Below the pieces are notes generated by a model that was given only the letters and a program-made list of their open reading frames with translations, did no database searches and was not told where the DNA came from. A stretch of DNA of 64,000 bases, taken from Pseudoclavibacter chungangensis. Its GTDB lineage: Bacteria > Actinomycetota > Actinomycetes > Actinomycetales > Microbacteriaceae. The position numbers were made by a program, and so were the translations under genes. The DNA is taken from contig NZ_JACCFV010000001.1 in the NCBI RefSeq assembly GCF_013410545.1, forward strand, positions 1,488,001 to 1,552,000, in the 5' to 3' direction. Positions 38,383 to 51,674 of the stretch are shown here, one piece after another; the stretch's first letter is position 1; every line of letters starts with the position of its first letter.

Positions 38383-39102
38383 TCAGGGCTTCGGCACGAC
38401 GGGCCCGTCCACCCACGTCGTGCCGAGCGCGCGCGGGACCGCCGAGCCGGCCGTCACGGCCGCGACCCGCGCCGCGACGGCCGACCGCTCGGCCTCGAGA
38501 TCCGGCACCGCGAGACGCAGCACGACGTTCGCACCGTACTCGGCCTCCAGCACGCCGACGCCCGCGGCACGCAACTCGTTCTCCCAGCGGCCCGCATCCG
38601 CGTGCGGCGCGTCGACACCGAGGATGCGCATCCGCTCCCGGCGCCGCGCGCCTGCCGCATCGAGCGACTGCGACACGACCTCGGAGTAGGCGCGGACGAG
38701 GCCGCCCGCCCCGAGCAGGACGCCACCGAACCAGCGCACGACGACCGCGACGACGTCGCTCAGATCGGCCTGATCGGCGCCGCCCGGCCCGGGATACGAG
38801 TGCAACCGCATGGCGTCGAGCATCGGGACGCCCGCCGTCCCCGACGGCTCACCGTCGTCGCTCGATCGCTGCACCTCGCGGTGCGGCCCGACGAGGAACG
38901 CCGAGCAGTGGTGACGCGCGAGCCGGTGTTCGGCCCGGACCTGCGCGACGACCGCCCGCGCGGCCGCCTCGTCCGGGGCGCGACGCAGGACGCAGCGGAA
39001 CCGGGAGCGCTTGATCTCGATCTCGTGCTCGACGTCGCGCGCGATGACGGTGTACGCGGCGGGGGAGCGGTCGTCGATCGGCGCTGCGCTCGGGTCCGGC
39101 AT
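38383..39102 (-). CDS. YigZ/IMPACT family protein
   Basis: 239 residues. N-terminal UPF0029 domain: [28 protein letters not shown] and [27 protein letters not shown] proteins modulate translation stress responses in eukaryotes; the bacterial role is unclear. ATG 39102 fits a leaderless promoter shared back-to-back with uvrB. Confidence 0.9.
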   Translation of the reverse strand: MPDPSAAPIDDRSPAAYTVIARDVEHEIEIKRSRFRCVLRRAPDEAAARAVVAQVRAEHRLARHHCSAFLVGPHREVQRSSDDGEPSGTAGVPMLDAMRLHSYPGPGGADQADLSDVVAVVVRWFGGVLLGAGGLVRAYSEVVSQSLDAAGARRRERMRILGVDAPHADAGRWENELRAAGVGVLEAEYGANVVLRLAVPDLEAERSAVAARVAAVTAGSAVPRALGTTWVDGPVVPKP

Positions 39103-39109
39103 GCGACCG

Positions 39110-39115
39110 AGTGTA
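39110..39115 (-). promoter_or_regulatory. -10 hexamer of a probable leaderless yigZ transcript
   Basis: TACACT on the minus strand ends 7 bases before the ATG at 39102. Confidence 0.5.
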
Positions 39116-39156
39116 GGCCCGGAGCGAACTCCGGCGCCGATGTCCGTGGTGACGCC

Positions 39157-39162
39157 TACCCT
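39157..39162 (+). promoter_or_regulatory. -10 hexamer of a probable leaderless uvrB transcript
   Basis: TACCCT ends 7 bases before the ATG at 39170. No LexA-type box is evident between uvrB and yigZ. Confidence 0.5.
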
Positions 39163-39169
39163 TGGTCGC

Positions 39170-41223
<2,054 letters not shown>

Positions 41224-41233
<10 letters not shown>

Positions 41234-42093
41234 GCGATCGTCCCCGCCCTGCCCTCCGGCACGGTGTTCGCGTCCAGCGAGGAGCGGAGCAGTCGACCGA
41301 ACGCGGTCGGCGACTCGAGCGGCACGAGGTGCCCGCACCCGTCGAACAGCACCGGGGCGCGTGATCGGGGGAGCGCCGCCGCGAGCCGATCGGCCTGTTC
41401 CACGGGGATCCACGGGTCGTCCGTCCCCCACGCGACGAGAGCGGGTTCGTCCACCTCGCCGAGCCGTCCGACGAGCTCGCGCGTGCGGGCACCGTCGTCG
41501 GCGAGCGCGCCGATCTGTCGGACGAACGCGCGTCGACCGTTCGCACCGCGCCACGGTTGCACGAGCGCATCGATCACCTCGGCATCGAGTGGTCGGCGGG
41601 GCGCCCCCTGGATGTACGCCCTGACGAGCGCGGCGTGCAGGGGCTCCGGGATGGCACCGAACACGTCCTCGTGATCGGCGACGAGTCGGAAGAAGTCGGA
41701 CCCCCACGGGTCGAGCAGGACGACGTCGAGCAGCAGCAGCGAGGCGAACGCGCGTCCCGAATCGAGGCGGGCGCCGAGCGCGACCGCACCGCCGATGTCG
41801 TGGGCGACGACGTGGGGGCGTCGGAGCTTCCAGTGCTCGAGCAGGCCGGCCAGCCGCGCCGACTGGCTCGCGAGATCGAGGGGTGTCTCGGCCACGGAGA
41901 TCGATGCGCCGTAGCCGGCCATGTCTCACAGGTGCACGCGGTGGCTGTCGCGCACGGCATCGACCGCGCGATGCCAGACGGCCGACGACCAGGGCGTCCC
42001 GTGGCAGAACACGACGTCGCCACGGGACGCTCCGACGGGTTCGACGACGACGGTGTGGAGTGCGACCCCGTCGATCGTGACGAACTCGGTCAT
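41224..42093 (-). pseudogene. Alpha/beta hydrolase with in-frame TGA
   Basis: Read through, 289 residues of an alpha/beta hydrolase: oxyanion region CHGTPWSS, nucleophile region VAHDIGGAVALG (Asp at the nucleophile position, as in epoxide hydrolases and dehalogenases), and catalytic FDGCGHLVPLE. TGA at 41926-41928 (minus strand) separates RVHL from DMAGYG, where relatives read LWDMPGYG; TGG to TGA explains it. ATG 42093 was chosen because the MerR-type -10 lies over the alternative GTG 42135. It overlaps the end of uvrB by 10 bases. Confidence 0.85.
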
Positions 42094-42133
42094 GACCGGT
42101 GGCGGGAGGGTCGGGAGTGACGGGATGGTCGGC

Positions 42134-42164
42134 ACGGTAGATCTTCAGGTCGACCCGAGGTCAA
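42134..42164 (-). promoter_or_regulatory. MerR-type promoter with 19-base spacer
   Basis: On the minus strand, -35 TTGACC (42164-42159) and -10 TACCGT (42139-42134) are 19 bases apart, too far for ordinary sigma factor binding but standard for MerR-family activators. The spacer holds an imperfect dyad CCTCGGGTCGACCTGAAG, similar in layout to SoxR sites. Confidence 0.65.
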
Positions 42165-42180
42165 GCGTCAAGATCGTCGC

Positions 42181-42588
42181 ATGAGGATCGGTGACGCGGC
42201 CGCCGCGATCGGGGCATCGCCCCACGTGCTCCGGCACTGGCACGACGAGGGGGTGGTGGTTCCCGATCGGACGCCCTCGGGACGGCGCGAGTACCGACCC
42301 GAGCACGTCGAACGCCTCCGCATCGTGCGCGCGTGCCAGGACGCCGGGCTGTCGCTCGCGGAGATCCGCGGTGTGCTCCACCGGGACGAGGCCGGTCGGT
42401 CCGAGATCGTCCGAGCGAGGCTCGCCGAGGTCCGGCGGCGACTGGCACACCTCGCCGCGACGGAACGATTCCTCGAGCACGTGCTCGATTGTCGGCACGA
42501 CCTCGTGTCGGCGTGCGACGAGTGCTCCGACTATGCGCGTCCCGACGGCGCGCGACGCCGAGGCCCCGACGCGATCACTCGGGCGTGA
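42181..42588 (+). CDS. MerR-family transcriptional regulator
   Basis: 135 residues. Winged helix at the start (MRIGDAAAAIGASPHVLRHWHDEG), coiled coil, then cysteines at 104, 112 and 115 (CRHDLVSACDEC) able to bind a metal or react with oxidants. Divergent from the hydrolase; it should activate the 19-base-spacer promoter by twisting DNA. A possible -10 CAAGAT lies 6 bases before the ATG. Confidence 0.88.
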   Translation: MRIGDAAAAIGASPHVLRHWHDEGVVVPDRTPSGRREYRPEHVERLRIVRACQDAGLSLAEIRGVLHRDEAGRSEIVRARLAEVRRRLAHLAATERFLEHVLDCRHDLVSACDECSDYARPDGARRRGPDAITRA

Positions 42589-43501
42589 TGGATTTCGTCC
42601 CGACCATGACCGAGTTCTCCGAACCACCCGATAGTGGGCTCATCGCTTTGAACCAGGCCTGCGCGAACGGGCGCACCTCTTCGACGCGAACGCCGGTCTG
42701 GAACTCGTCCGGGACCGGGACGCTGATGGAGCCGCTGCAGTATGCATAGGCCTGCATGTGGAGCCTCGCGTCGGGGACCGCGGCGACGAAGTCGAGCGTC
42801 GCCGCCGCCATGTCGGGAAGGCAGGCGGCACCCAACTGGTCGTTGTGGACGTCCACGAGCGACGTCGACGGGGTCCCGCTGCTCAGGTCCGCGAGCGTCC
42901 CGTCCGCATGTCCCGCGGCGACGTGTGCGTCCGTATAGACAGGCCCGTCGAGCAGCGGCAGCACGGACTCGGCGGTGGTGAAGAGCGTCGCCGGATCGTC
43001 GCTCGACAACCGCACATCGATGTCGATGCGGGGCCCGGAGTGGGTGACGCCCAATGAGACGTCCACCGCGTCACCGAACGGCACGAGCGATTCCGCGAGA
43101 TCGAGTGCCCCCTGCGTCAACTCCGTCGTCGGTCCGTACGTGTCGAGCGAAAGGGTGAGGCCGAAGGGGAGTCCGGTGTCGATACCGAGCCTGAGCGCTC
43201 GCGCGTCGGGGAGATCTGCCATGTATCGCGCCCGCGCCGACTCGACGAGGGACGGCACATCGGTGCCGGGCGCGACCGTGATGTCACCGACGATCGCGTC
43301 GGTACGCATGCCCGGATCGGCCGACTCGTACGACAATCGGACGCTGTCGACCCCGGGTTGTTGCGCGAGCCACTCCATGTAGTCGGACGCCTCACCACTG
43401 CGGTCGTTCGACGCGTGCAGGATCCACGTGAACACGGAGCATCCGGTGAGTGCCGCGACGCACGCAGCGGCGATCGCCACCGATGCCAGAAGCCTTCGCA
43501 T
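42575..43501 (-). CDS. Lipoprotein of unknown function
   Basis: 308 residues. Signal peptide with lipobox ALTGC (Cys 21), then a soluble exported domain with no motif I recognise. It overlaps merR by 14 bases tail to tail and is divergent from uvrA. ATG 43501 begins the signal peptide [16 protein letters not shown] and fits a leaderless promoter. Confidence 0.75.
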   Translation of the reverse strand: MRRLLASVAIAAACVAALTGCSVFTWILHASNDRSGEASDYMEWLAQQPGVDSVRLSYESADPGMRTDAIVGDITVAPGTDVPSLVESARARYMADLPDARALRLGIDTGLPFGLTLSLDTYGPTTELTQGALDLAESLVPFGDAVDVSLGVTHSGPRIDIDVRLSSDDPATLFTTAESVLPLLDGPVYTDAHVAAGHADGTLADLSSGTPSTSLVDVHNDQLGAACLPDMAAATLDFVAAVPDARLHMQAYAYCSGSISVPVPDEFQTGVRVEEVRPFAQAWFKAMSPLSGGSENSVMVGTKSITPE

Positions 43502-43507
43502 GCGACG

Positions 43508-43513
43508 AGTGTA
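43508..43513 (-). promoter_or_regulatory. -10 hexamer of a probable leaderless lipoprotein transcript
   Basis: TACACT on the minus strand ends 6 bases before the ATG at 43501. Confidence 0.5.
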
Positions 43514-43627
43514 CGAACGTCGTCGTCGGCCGTCGTCACCCGTGGGATGAACGCACCTCGTCCTCGCGACGCACCCGCCGGGCGACGCCCTCGGCGAACC
43601 CGGACGTCTCGTGTCCGGGGGCGGACG

Positions 43628-43633
43628 TACACT
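43628..43633 (+). promoter_or_regulatory. -10 hexamer of a probable leaderless uvrA transcript
   Basis: TACACT ends 6 bases before the uvrA GTG at 43640. Confidence 0.5.
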
Positions 43634-43639
43634 GCTTCG

Positions 43640-46555
43640 GTGGCAGAATCCCTCCAGCCGACCCCCCTCCGCTCCTCGTCCGACACGCTCCGTGTGCAGG
43701 GCGCGCGCGTGCACAATCTTCGCAACGTGGACCTCGAGATCCCGCGCGACAGCCTCGTGGTGTTCACCGGGCTGTCCGGCTCGGGCAAGTCATCGCTCGC
43801 GTTCGACACGATCTTCGCCGAGGGGCAGCGCCGCTACGTCGAGTCGCTCTCCGCCTACGCGCGGCAGTTCCTCGGCCAGGTCGACCGGCCCGACGTGGAC
43901 TTCATCGAGGGACTGAGCCCGGCCGTGTCGATCGATCAGAAATCGACGAACCGCAACCCTCGCTCGACGGTCGGCACGATCACCGAGATCTACGACTATC
44001 TCCGGCTGCTCTGGGCGCGAATCGGCGTGCCGCACTGCCCGATCTGCGGCGAGGTCATCTCGCGTCAGACCGTGCAGCAGATCGCCGACCGGCTCATGAC
44101 CCTCGAGGACGGCACCCGCTATCAGGTGCTCGCTCCGGTCGTGCAGCAGAAGAAGGGGGAGTTCGTCGACCTCTTCGCGCAGCTCAGCTCACAGGGCTTC
44201 GCGCGTGCGATCGTCGACGGCGAACGCGTCCAGCTCTCGAGCCCGCCCGCACTCAAGAAGTCCTACAAGCACGACATCGCCGTCGTCGTCGACCGCCTCG
44301 TCGCGTCACCCGACGGCCTCGATCGGCTCACGGACTCCCTCGAGACCGCCCTGCGCCTCGCGGAGGGCATCGTCCGGATCGACCTCGTCGATGTGGAGGG
44401 CGACGAGGGCGTCCTCTCGTTCAGCGAGTTCCTCTCGTGCCCGAACGACCACCCGATCGCCCTCACCGAGATCGAACCGCGCACGTTCTCGTTCAACGCG
44501 CCGTTCGGCGCGTGCCAGACGTGCGACGGGCTCGGCACGCGCATGTCGGTGGATCGCGAACTCCTGCTCGACGACGAGGCCGCCTCGATCGCCGACGGCG
44601 TCATCCTGCCCTGGAGTTCGCAGGGCAAGAGCCTCTACCAGTACTACGAGCGCCTGCTCGTCGGGCTCAGCGAGGAACTCGACTTCAAGCTCACGACGCC
44701 GTGGAACAAGCTCCGTGAGGACGTTCGCGAGGCGATCCTCGACGGCCGCGACTACAAGGTGCGCGTCAAGTACAAGAACCGCTTCGGTCGGCAGATGACC
44801 TACGGCTCGGGCTTCGAGGGTGTCATCCCCTACATCGAGCGCCAGTACCGCGAGGCCGACAGTGACGCGACGCGCGCCCGCTGGGCCGAGTACCTCCGCG
44901 AGGTACCGTGCCCCGCGTGCGGCGGTGCCAGGCTCCGCCCCGAGGTGCTCGCCGTCAAGGTGCACGGCCGTTCGATCGCCGACGTCACGTGGGACTCGCT
45001 CACGGACGCCCTCGAGTTCATGAACACGGTGCAGCTCACCGAGCGCGAGGCGAAGATCGCCGCACAGGTGCTGCGCGAGATCCGTGTGCGCCTCGAGTTC
45101 CTCATCGAGGTCGGCCTGTCCTACCTCGATCTCGCGCGCGCCGCCGGCACGCTCTCGGGCGGCGAGGCGCAGCGCATCCGACTCGCGACGCAGATCGGCT
45201 CGGGGCTCACGGGCGTGCTCTACGTCCTCGACGAGCCGTCGATCGGGCTGCACCAGCGCGACAACCGGCGACTGATCGATACCCTCGTGAAGCTCCGCGA
45301 CCTCGGCAACACGCTCGTCGTCGTCGAGCACGACGAGGACACGATCCGGACGGCAGACTGGATCGTCGACATCGGCCCCGGCGCGGGAGAGCACGGCGGC
45401 CGCGTCGTGCACTCGGGGGGATACGAGGAGCTGCTCGCGAACCGGGAGTCCGTCACGGGCGACTACCTCGCCGGGCGCCGAGCGATCGAGACACCGGCGA
45501 AGCGCCGCAAGATCGACCGCAAGCGTCGCCTGCAGGTCGTCGGGGCGCGCGCGAACAACCTCAAGGACGTCACCGCGACGTTCCCGCTCGGGGTCCTCAC
45601 CGCCGTGACGGGCGTCTCCGGCTCGGGCAAGTCGAGCCTCGTGAACGACATCCTCTACAAGGTGCTCGCATCGAAGCTCAACGGGGCGCGCACCGTCCCC
45701 GGCAAGCACACGCGCGTCACCGGTCTCGACCAGCTCGACAAGGTCGTGCACGTCGACCAGAACCCCATCGGCCGCACCCCGCGCTCGAACCCGGCGACCT
45801 ACACGGGCGTCTTCGATCGCATCCGCACGCTCTTCGCCGAGACGCCCGAGGCGAAGGTGCGCGGCTACCAGCCCGGCCGCTTCTCGTTCAACGTGAAGGG
45901 CGGCCGGTGCGAGGCGTGCTCGGGCGACGGCACGATCAAGATCGAGATGAACTTCCTGCCCGACGTCTACGTCGCGTGCGAGGTGTGCGGCGGTTCGCGC
46001 TACAACCGCGAGACGCTCAGCGTGCACTACAAGGGCAAGAACATCGCCGAGGTACTCGACATGCCGATCGCCGAGGCGGCCGACTTCTTCGAGCCGATCA
46101 CGGCGATCCACCGCTACCTCAAGACGCTGGTCGAGGTCGGCCTCGGCTACGTGCGTCTCGGCCAGTCGGCGACGACCCTCTCGGGCGGCGAGGCCCAGCG
46201 CGTGAAGCTCGCGACCGAACTCCAGAAGCGCTCGAACGGTCGCAGCATCTACGTACTCGACGAGCCGACGACGGGGCTGCACTTCGAGGACGTGCGCAAG
46301 CTGCTGCTCGTGCTCGGCGGTCTCGTCGACAAGGGCAACACGGTCATCGTCATCGAGCACAACCTCGACGTCATCAAGTCGGCCGATCACGTCATCGACC
46401 TCGGCCCCGAGGGTGGATCGGGCGGCGGCGAGATCATCGCGACCGGAACCCCCGAGCAGGTCGCGGCGAACCCGGCGAGCCACACGGGCCGGTTCCTCGC
46501 CGAGATCTTCGAACGGGAGTCGGAGGGCGCCAACCGCGAGCTCGTGGCGGGCTGA
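43640..46555 (+). CDS. uvrA: Excinuclease ABC subunit A
   Basis: 971 residues. Two ABC ATPase halves: Walker [10 protein letters not shown] and GVSGSGKSS, signatures LSGGEAQRI and LSGGEAQRV; zinc cysteines CPICG and [14 protein letters not shown]. Searches DNA for bulky lesions and loads UvrB. GTG 43640 gives a short lead before [17 protein letters not shown]. uvrC follows after 2 bases. Confidence 0.98.
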   Translation: MAESLQPTPLRSSSDTLRVQGARVHNLRNVDLEIPRDSLVVFTGLSGSGKSSLAFDTIFAEGQRRYVESLSAYARQFLGQVDRPDVDFIEGLSPAVSIDQKSTNRNPRSTVGTITEIYDYLRLLWARIGVPHCPICGEVISRQTVQQIADRLMTLEDGTRYQVLAPVVQQKKGEFVDLFAQLSSQGFARAIVDGERVQLSSPPALKKSYKHDIAVVVDRLVASPDGLDRLTDSLETALRLAEGIVRIDLVDVEGDEGVLSFSEFLSCPNDHPIALTEIEPRTFSFNAPFGACQTCDGLGTRMSVDRELLLDDEAASIADGVILPWSSQGKSLYQYYERLLVGLSEELDFKLTTPWNKLREDVREAILDGRDYKVRVKYKNRFGRQMTYGSGFEGVIPYIERQYREADSDATRARWAEYLREVPCPACGGARLRPEVLAVKVHGRSIADVTWDSLTDALEFMNTVQLTEREAKIAAQVLREIRVRLEFLIEVGLSYLDLARAAGTLSGGEAQRIRLATQIGSGLTGVLYVLDEPSIGLHQRDNRRLIDTLVKLRDLGNTLVVVEHDEDTIRTADWIVDIGPGAGEHGGRVVHSGGYEELLANRESVTGDYLAGRRAIETPAKRRKIDRKRRLQVVGARANNLKDVTATFPLGVLTAVTGVSGSGKSSLVNDILYKVLASKLNGARTVPGKHTRVTGLDQLDKVVHVDQNPIGRTPRSNPATYTGVFDRIRTLFAETPEAKVRGYQPGRFSFNVKGGRCEACSGDGTIKIEMNFLPDVYVACEVCGGSRYNRETLSVHYKGKNIAEVLDMPIAEAADFFEPITAIHRYLKTLVEVGLGYVRLGQSATTLSGGEAQRVKLATELQKRSNGRSIYVLDEPTTGLHFEDVRKLLLVLGGLVDKGNTVIVIEHNLDVIKSADHVIDLGPEGGSGGGEIIATGTPEQVAANPASHTGRFLAEIFERESEGANRELVAG

Positions 46556-46557
46556 CC

Positions 46558-48507
46558 GTGGCCGACGAACTCCCGTACCGTCCCCGCACGGGCGACATCC
46601 CGACGGCACCCGGCGTCTACCGCTTCCTCGGCCCCGACGGCCGCGTGCTGTACGTGGGCAAGGCGAAGAGCCTGCGCCAGCGTCTCAGCAACTACTTCGC
46701 CCCGCTCGCGACGCTCCACGAGCGCACGCGGGCGATGGTGACGAGTGCCGTCGACGTCGAGTGGACCGTCGTCCGGAACGAGACCGAGTCGCTCCAGCTC
46801 GAGTACACCTGGATCCAGGAGTTCTCGCCGCCGTTCAACGTGCGCTTCAAGGACGACAAGAGTTACCCGTTCATGGTCGTCACGCTCGCCGACGAAGCGC
46901 CTCGCGTCATGGTGTCGCGCAACACCCGCATCCGTGGCGCGAAGTACTTCGGCCCGTATCCGAAGGTGTGGGCGGTGAGCGAGACGATCGACCTCATGGT
47001 GCGCGTCTTCCCGGTCCGCACCTGCAACGACGCCGACTACAAGCGCGCCATGACGACGGGCAAGCCGTGCTTCGCGGGCCAGATCGGCCGCTGCGGTGGC
47101 CCGTGTTCCGGTCGGCAGACGATCGAGCAGCACCGGCGCACGATCGACGACTTCGTGCGCTTCATGGAGAGCTACGACCGGGCGTTCGTCGAGGACTTCG
47201 AGCAGCGCATGCGCGACGCTGCCGCCGCGCAGCGCTACGAGGAGGCCGCCTCGTGGCGCGATCGGATCGCGGCCCTCGAGAACGTGCTCGAACGGTCGAC
47301 CGTCGTCCTGCCGGACCGCACCGATCTCGACCTCTACGGCATCGTCGAGGACGAGCTCACCGCCTCGATCCAGCTCTTCACGGTGCGCGGCGGCCGCGTG
47401 CGCGGTGTGCGCGGCTGGGTCGTCGACAAGGAGCTCGAGCTCGACACGGGAACGCTCGTCCAGCAGACCCTCCAGCAGGTCTACGCGCACGAGGGGCACC
47501 GGCCGGCGAGCGAGATCGTCGTGCCCGTCCTCCCGGACGATGCGGAGGCCCTCGGCACGTGGCTCGGCGAGCTGCGCTCGACACGCGTCACGCTGCGGAC
47601 CGCGCAGCGAGGACCGAAGCGCGAACTGCAGGAAACGGCGACCCTGAACGCGGCGGGCGCCCTCACGCAGTACAAGCTCAAGCGCACGGCCGACTACGTC
47701 GCGCGCACCGAGGCGCTCACCGACATCCAGGACGCGCTCGGCATGGACGAGGCGCCCCTGCGCATCGAGAGCTTCGACATCTCGCACCTGCAGGGCACGG
47801 GCATCGTCGGCTCGATGGTCGTCTTCGAGGACGGACTGCCGAAGAAGAACCACTATCGCCGATTCAGCATCGCGGAGTCGCGCGACGACACCGACTCGAT
47901 GCACCAGGTGCTCACGAGGCGACTCGCGTACCTGCGCGAGGACGAGACGGCACCCGCCGCGACGTCGTCGCCTGCCGCGACCGACGCGAGCGACGCGACG
48001 GACGCGACCGACGCGGAGGCCGCGGTCGTGCCGGACAAGCGCTCCCGGTTCTCGTATCGCCCCCAGCTGCTCCTCATCGACGGTGGCGCGCCCCAGGTCG
48101 CGGCCGCGCAGCGCGCGCTCGACGAATCGGGCGTCGAGGGCATCGCGATCGCCGGCATCGCGAAGCGCCTCGAGGAGCTCTGGCAACCGGGGGAGGAGTT
48201 CCCCGTCATCCTGCCGCGCGGCTCCGAGGCCCTGTTCCTCCTGCAGCGCGTACGCGACGAGGCACACCGCTTCGCCATCACGCACCAGCGGACGACCCGC
48301 AAGCGCGGACTCGCGACGCAATTGGAGGACGTGCCCGGGCTCGGTCCCGTCCGCGTGCAGACCCTGCTCAAGCACTTCGGCTCCGTGAAGCGGTTGCGCG
48401 AGGCCGACGAGGCGACGCTGCTCGAGGCTCCCGGCTTCGGCCCCACGACCGCGCGCGCGATCCTGCAGGTGCTGCACGGCGACGGCGGGGGTCCCGCACC
48501 CGGGTAG
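46558..48507 (+). CDS. uvrC: Excinuclease ABC subunit C
   Basis: 649 residues. GIY-YIG nuclease domain (GVYRFLGPDGRVLYVGKAK), UVR domain that meets UvrB (YEEAASWRDRIAAL, near 225-238), RNase H-like nuclease (ESFDISHLQG) and two helix-hairpin-helix motifs at the end. Between the nuclease segments lies a low-complexity insertion ATDASDATDATDAEAA, encoded by repeats at 47977-48015. Cuts DNA on both sides of a lesion. Confidence 0.97.
   Translation: MADELPYRPRTGDIPTAPGVYRFLGPDGRVLYVGKAKSLRQRLSNYFAPLATLHERTRAMVTSAVDVEWTVVRNETESLQLEYTWIQEFSPPFNVRFKDDKSYPFMVVTLADEAPRVMVSRNTRIRGAKYFGPYPKVWAVSETIDLMVRVFPVRTCNDADYKRAMTTGKPCFAGQIGRCGGPCSGRQTIEQHRRTIDDFVRFMESYDRAFVEDFEQRMRDAAAAQRYEEAASWRDRIAALENVLERSTVVLPDRTDLDLYGIVEDELTASIQLFTVRGGRVRGVRGWVVDKELELDTGTLVQQTLQQVYAHEGHRPASEIVVPVLPDDAEALGTWLGELRSTRVTLRTAQRGPKRELQETATLNAAGALTQYKLKRTADYVARTEALTDIQDALGMDEAPLRIESFDISHLQGTGIVGSMVVFEDGLPKKNHYRRFSIAESRDDTDSMHQVLTRRLAYLREDETAPAATSSPAATDASDATDATDAEAAVVPDKRSRFSYRPQLLLIDGGAPQVAAAQRALDESGVEGIAIAGIAKRLEELWQPGEEFPVILPRGSEALFLLQRVRDEAHRFAITHQRTTRKRGLATQLEDVPGLGPVRVQTLLKHFGSVKRLREADEATLLEAPGFGPTTARAILQVLHGDGGGPAPG
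47977..48015 (+). repeat. Short degenerate tandem repeats inside uvrC
   Basis: Repeats built from GACGCGAC-like units encode an Ala-Thr/Ser-Asp linker in the second nuclease region; probably a flexible, variable-length loop. Confidence 0.6.
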
Positions 48508-48546
48508 TCTTGGTGGGCGACACGGCGGCGACGAATCGAGGGCGAC

Positions 48547-49431
48547 ATGACTGGCGGGGACAACGAGACCGAGCGCCAGCAACTGGTGATCGTGACCGGC
48601 ATGTCGGGCGCAGGCCGCTCGACCGCGTGCAAGGCGCTCGAGGACCTCGACTGGTTCGTGGTCGACAACCTGCCGCCCCAGATGATCGTGCCGCTCGTCG
48701 AGATCGCGGGGAAGGCGAGTGATTCGATCCCGAAGCTCGCCGTCGCGGTCGACGTGCGCGGCGGCCGGCTGCTCGAGTCGTTCAGTCCCTTCGTAAGTGC
48801 CCTGCGCGAGAGCCTCGACGTTCGCGTCCTGTTCCTCGACGCCACCGACGACGCACTCGTCCGGCGCTTCGAATCCGTGCGGCGGCCGCACCCACTCCAA
48901 TCGGACGGCACGATCCTCGACGGCATCGAGCACGAGCGCGCGCGCCTGCAGGAGATCCGCGAGGCGGCCGACATCGTCATCGACACGTCCGAGCTCAACG
49001 TCCACCAGCTCGCGCACCGCATCATCGAGCGGTTCGGTGCGCCCGATCAGCACCGCATCTCACTCACCGTGCAGAGCTTCGGCTTCAAGTACGGCATCCC
49101 GACCGACGCCGACGTCGTCGCGGACATGCGATTCCTGCCGAACCCGTTCTGGGAGCCGGAGCTGCGCCAGTTCAACGGTCGGGACGCGCGGGTCTCCGAG
49201 TACGTGCTCGGCCAGCCGGGCGCCGCGGAATTCAGCGAGCACTTCATCGAGATGCTCGACCCCGTGCTTCGGGGATACGATCGCGAGAACAAACGTCACG
49301 CCACGATCGCGATCGGTTGCACCGGGGGGAAGCACCGATCCGTCGCCATGACGGAGCACATCGCCGCGCAGTTGCGCGGCCGCGACGACGTGACGGTGAG
49401 TGTGCGCCACCGCGACCTCGGTCGCGAGTAA
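48547..49431 (+). CDS. rapZ: RNase adapter/nucleotide-binding protein RapZ
   Basis: 294 residues. Walker A GMSGAGRST near 18-26, VDNLPP, RRPHPL, and the C-terminal sugar-phosphate site IGCTGGKHRSV. In E. coli RapZ directs RNase E to small RNAs; in actinobacteria its role is less known. It stands between uvrC and whiA as is common, but yvcK is missing from the usual rapZ-yvcK-whiA order. Confidence 0.95.
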   Translation: MTGGDNETERQQLVIVTGMSGAGRSTACKALEDLDWFVVDNLPPQMIVPLVEIAGKASDSIPKLAVAVDVRGGRLLESFSPFVSALRESLDVRVLFLDATDDALVRRFESVRRPHPLQSDGTILDGIEHERARLQEIREAADIVIDTSELNVHQLAHRIIERFGAPDQHRISLTVQSFGFKYGIPTDADVVADMRFLPNPFWEPELRQFNGRDARVSEYVLGQPGAAEFSEHFIEMLDPVLRGYDRENKRHATIAIGCTGGKHRSVAMTEHIAAQLRGRDDVTVSVRHRDLGRE

Positions 49432-49476
49432 CGCGTCGCCACGAGCAACAACATCCCCCGAGGAGAGAGGAAATCG

Positions 49477-50454
49477 GTGACACTCACCGCAGACGTCAAG
49501 CACGAGCTGATGCAGGTCCGAGCGAAGACCACCCAGGCACGCGCGGCGGAGGTCGCGTCCCTGCTTCGCTTCGCAGGAGGACTGCAACTCATCTCAGGCC
49601 GCATCGCCGTCGAGGCGCAGGTGGACTCGGAGGGGCTCGCACGACGACTCGGCAGGGAGTTGCTCGAGCTGTACGGTGTGCGGGCGAAGATCTCGATCGT
49701 CGCCGGGACCGCCGGCCGGCCGGGCGAGAGCTTCCTGCTGCGCGTCATGGACAACGGTGAGACGCTCGCCCGCCAGACGGGCCTCATGGACGCGCGCCGG
49801 CGAACCGTGCGCGGACTCCCGAACCGGCTCACGACCGGGAACCGCGAGGACCTGACGGCCGTGTGGCGCGGCGCGTTCCTCGCGGCGGGCTCCCTCACCG
49901 ACCCGGGCCGCTCGAGCGCGCTCGAGATCATCACGCCCAACAGCGAGTCGGCGATGGCCCTCGTCGGGGCCGCCGGCAGGCTCGGCGTCTCCGCACGCTC
50001 GCGCGAGGTCCGCGGCGTGCACCGTGTCGTCATCCGCGACGGCGAGGCGATCTCGACCATGCTGGGGCTCATCGGCGCGACCGCGACGGTCGAGAGCTGG
50101 GAGAGCATGCGACAGCGTCGCGAGACGCGCGCGACCGCGAACCGTCTCGTGAACTTCGACGACGCGAACCTCCGCCGCTCGGCCCAGGCCGCGGTCACGG
50201 CGTGCGCCCGCGTCGAACGTGCCCTCGAGATCCTCGGTGACGACGCACCCGACCACCTCAAGTACGCCGGACGCCTGCGGCTCGAGCACCGTGACGCATC
50301 GCTCGACGAGCTCGGCCGGCACGCCGATCCGCCCATGACGAAGGACGCCGTCGCAGGCCGCATCCGTCGCCTCCTCGCCCTCGCCGACAAGCAGGCGGCG
50401 GACGAGAACGTTCCCGGCACCGACGCGAACCTGCCGACCCTGGACGAGATCTGA
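49477..50454 (+). CDS. whiA: Sporulation/division regulator WhiA
   Basis: 325 residues. N-terminal LAGLIDADG-like fold ([32 protein letters not shown]) and C-terminal helix-turn-helix ([29 protein letters not shown]). Binds DNA and supports cell division genes. GTG 49477 has GAGAGAGGAAA upstream. Confidence 0.96.
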   Translation: MTLTADVKHELMQVRAKTTQARAAEVASLLRFAGGLQLISGRIAVEAQVDSEGLARRLGRELLELYGVRAKISIVAGTAGRPGESFLLRVMDNGETLARQTGLMDARRRTVRGLPNRLTTGNREDLTAVWRGAFLAAGSLTDPGRSSALEIITPNSESAMALVGAAGRLGVSARSREVRGVHRVVIRDGEAISTMLGLIGATATVESWESMRQRRETRATANRLVNFDDANLRRSAQAAVTACARVERALEILGDDAPDHLKYAGRLRLEHRDASLDELGRHADPPMTKDAVAGRIRRLLALADKQAADENVPGTDANLPTLDEI

Positions 50455-50510
50455 GTCGGACGGGCCCGGTCGACGCACTTCCCGGCATTCCGGACACCCG
50501 TCGACACTAG

Positions 50511-51635
<1,125 letters not shown>

Positions 51636-51674
51636 GACCCCGTCGAACGACCTCCAAGAGAAAGGCCACATCGA

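Noticed and set aside
39103..39169. LexA/SOS box before uvrB (and before uvrA, 43502-43639)
   Set aside because: Only fragments such as CGAAC occur; no full palindrome of the actinobacterial type.
41926..41928. Selenocysteine at the TGA of the hydrolase
   Set aside because: The expected residue is tryptophan, not cysteine, the site is not catalytic, and TGA is the commonest normal stop here.
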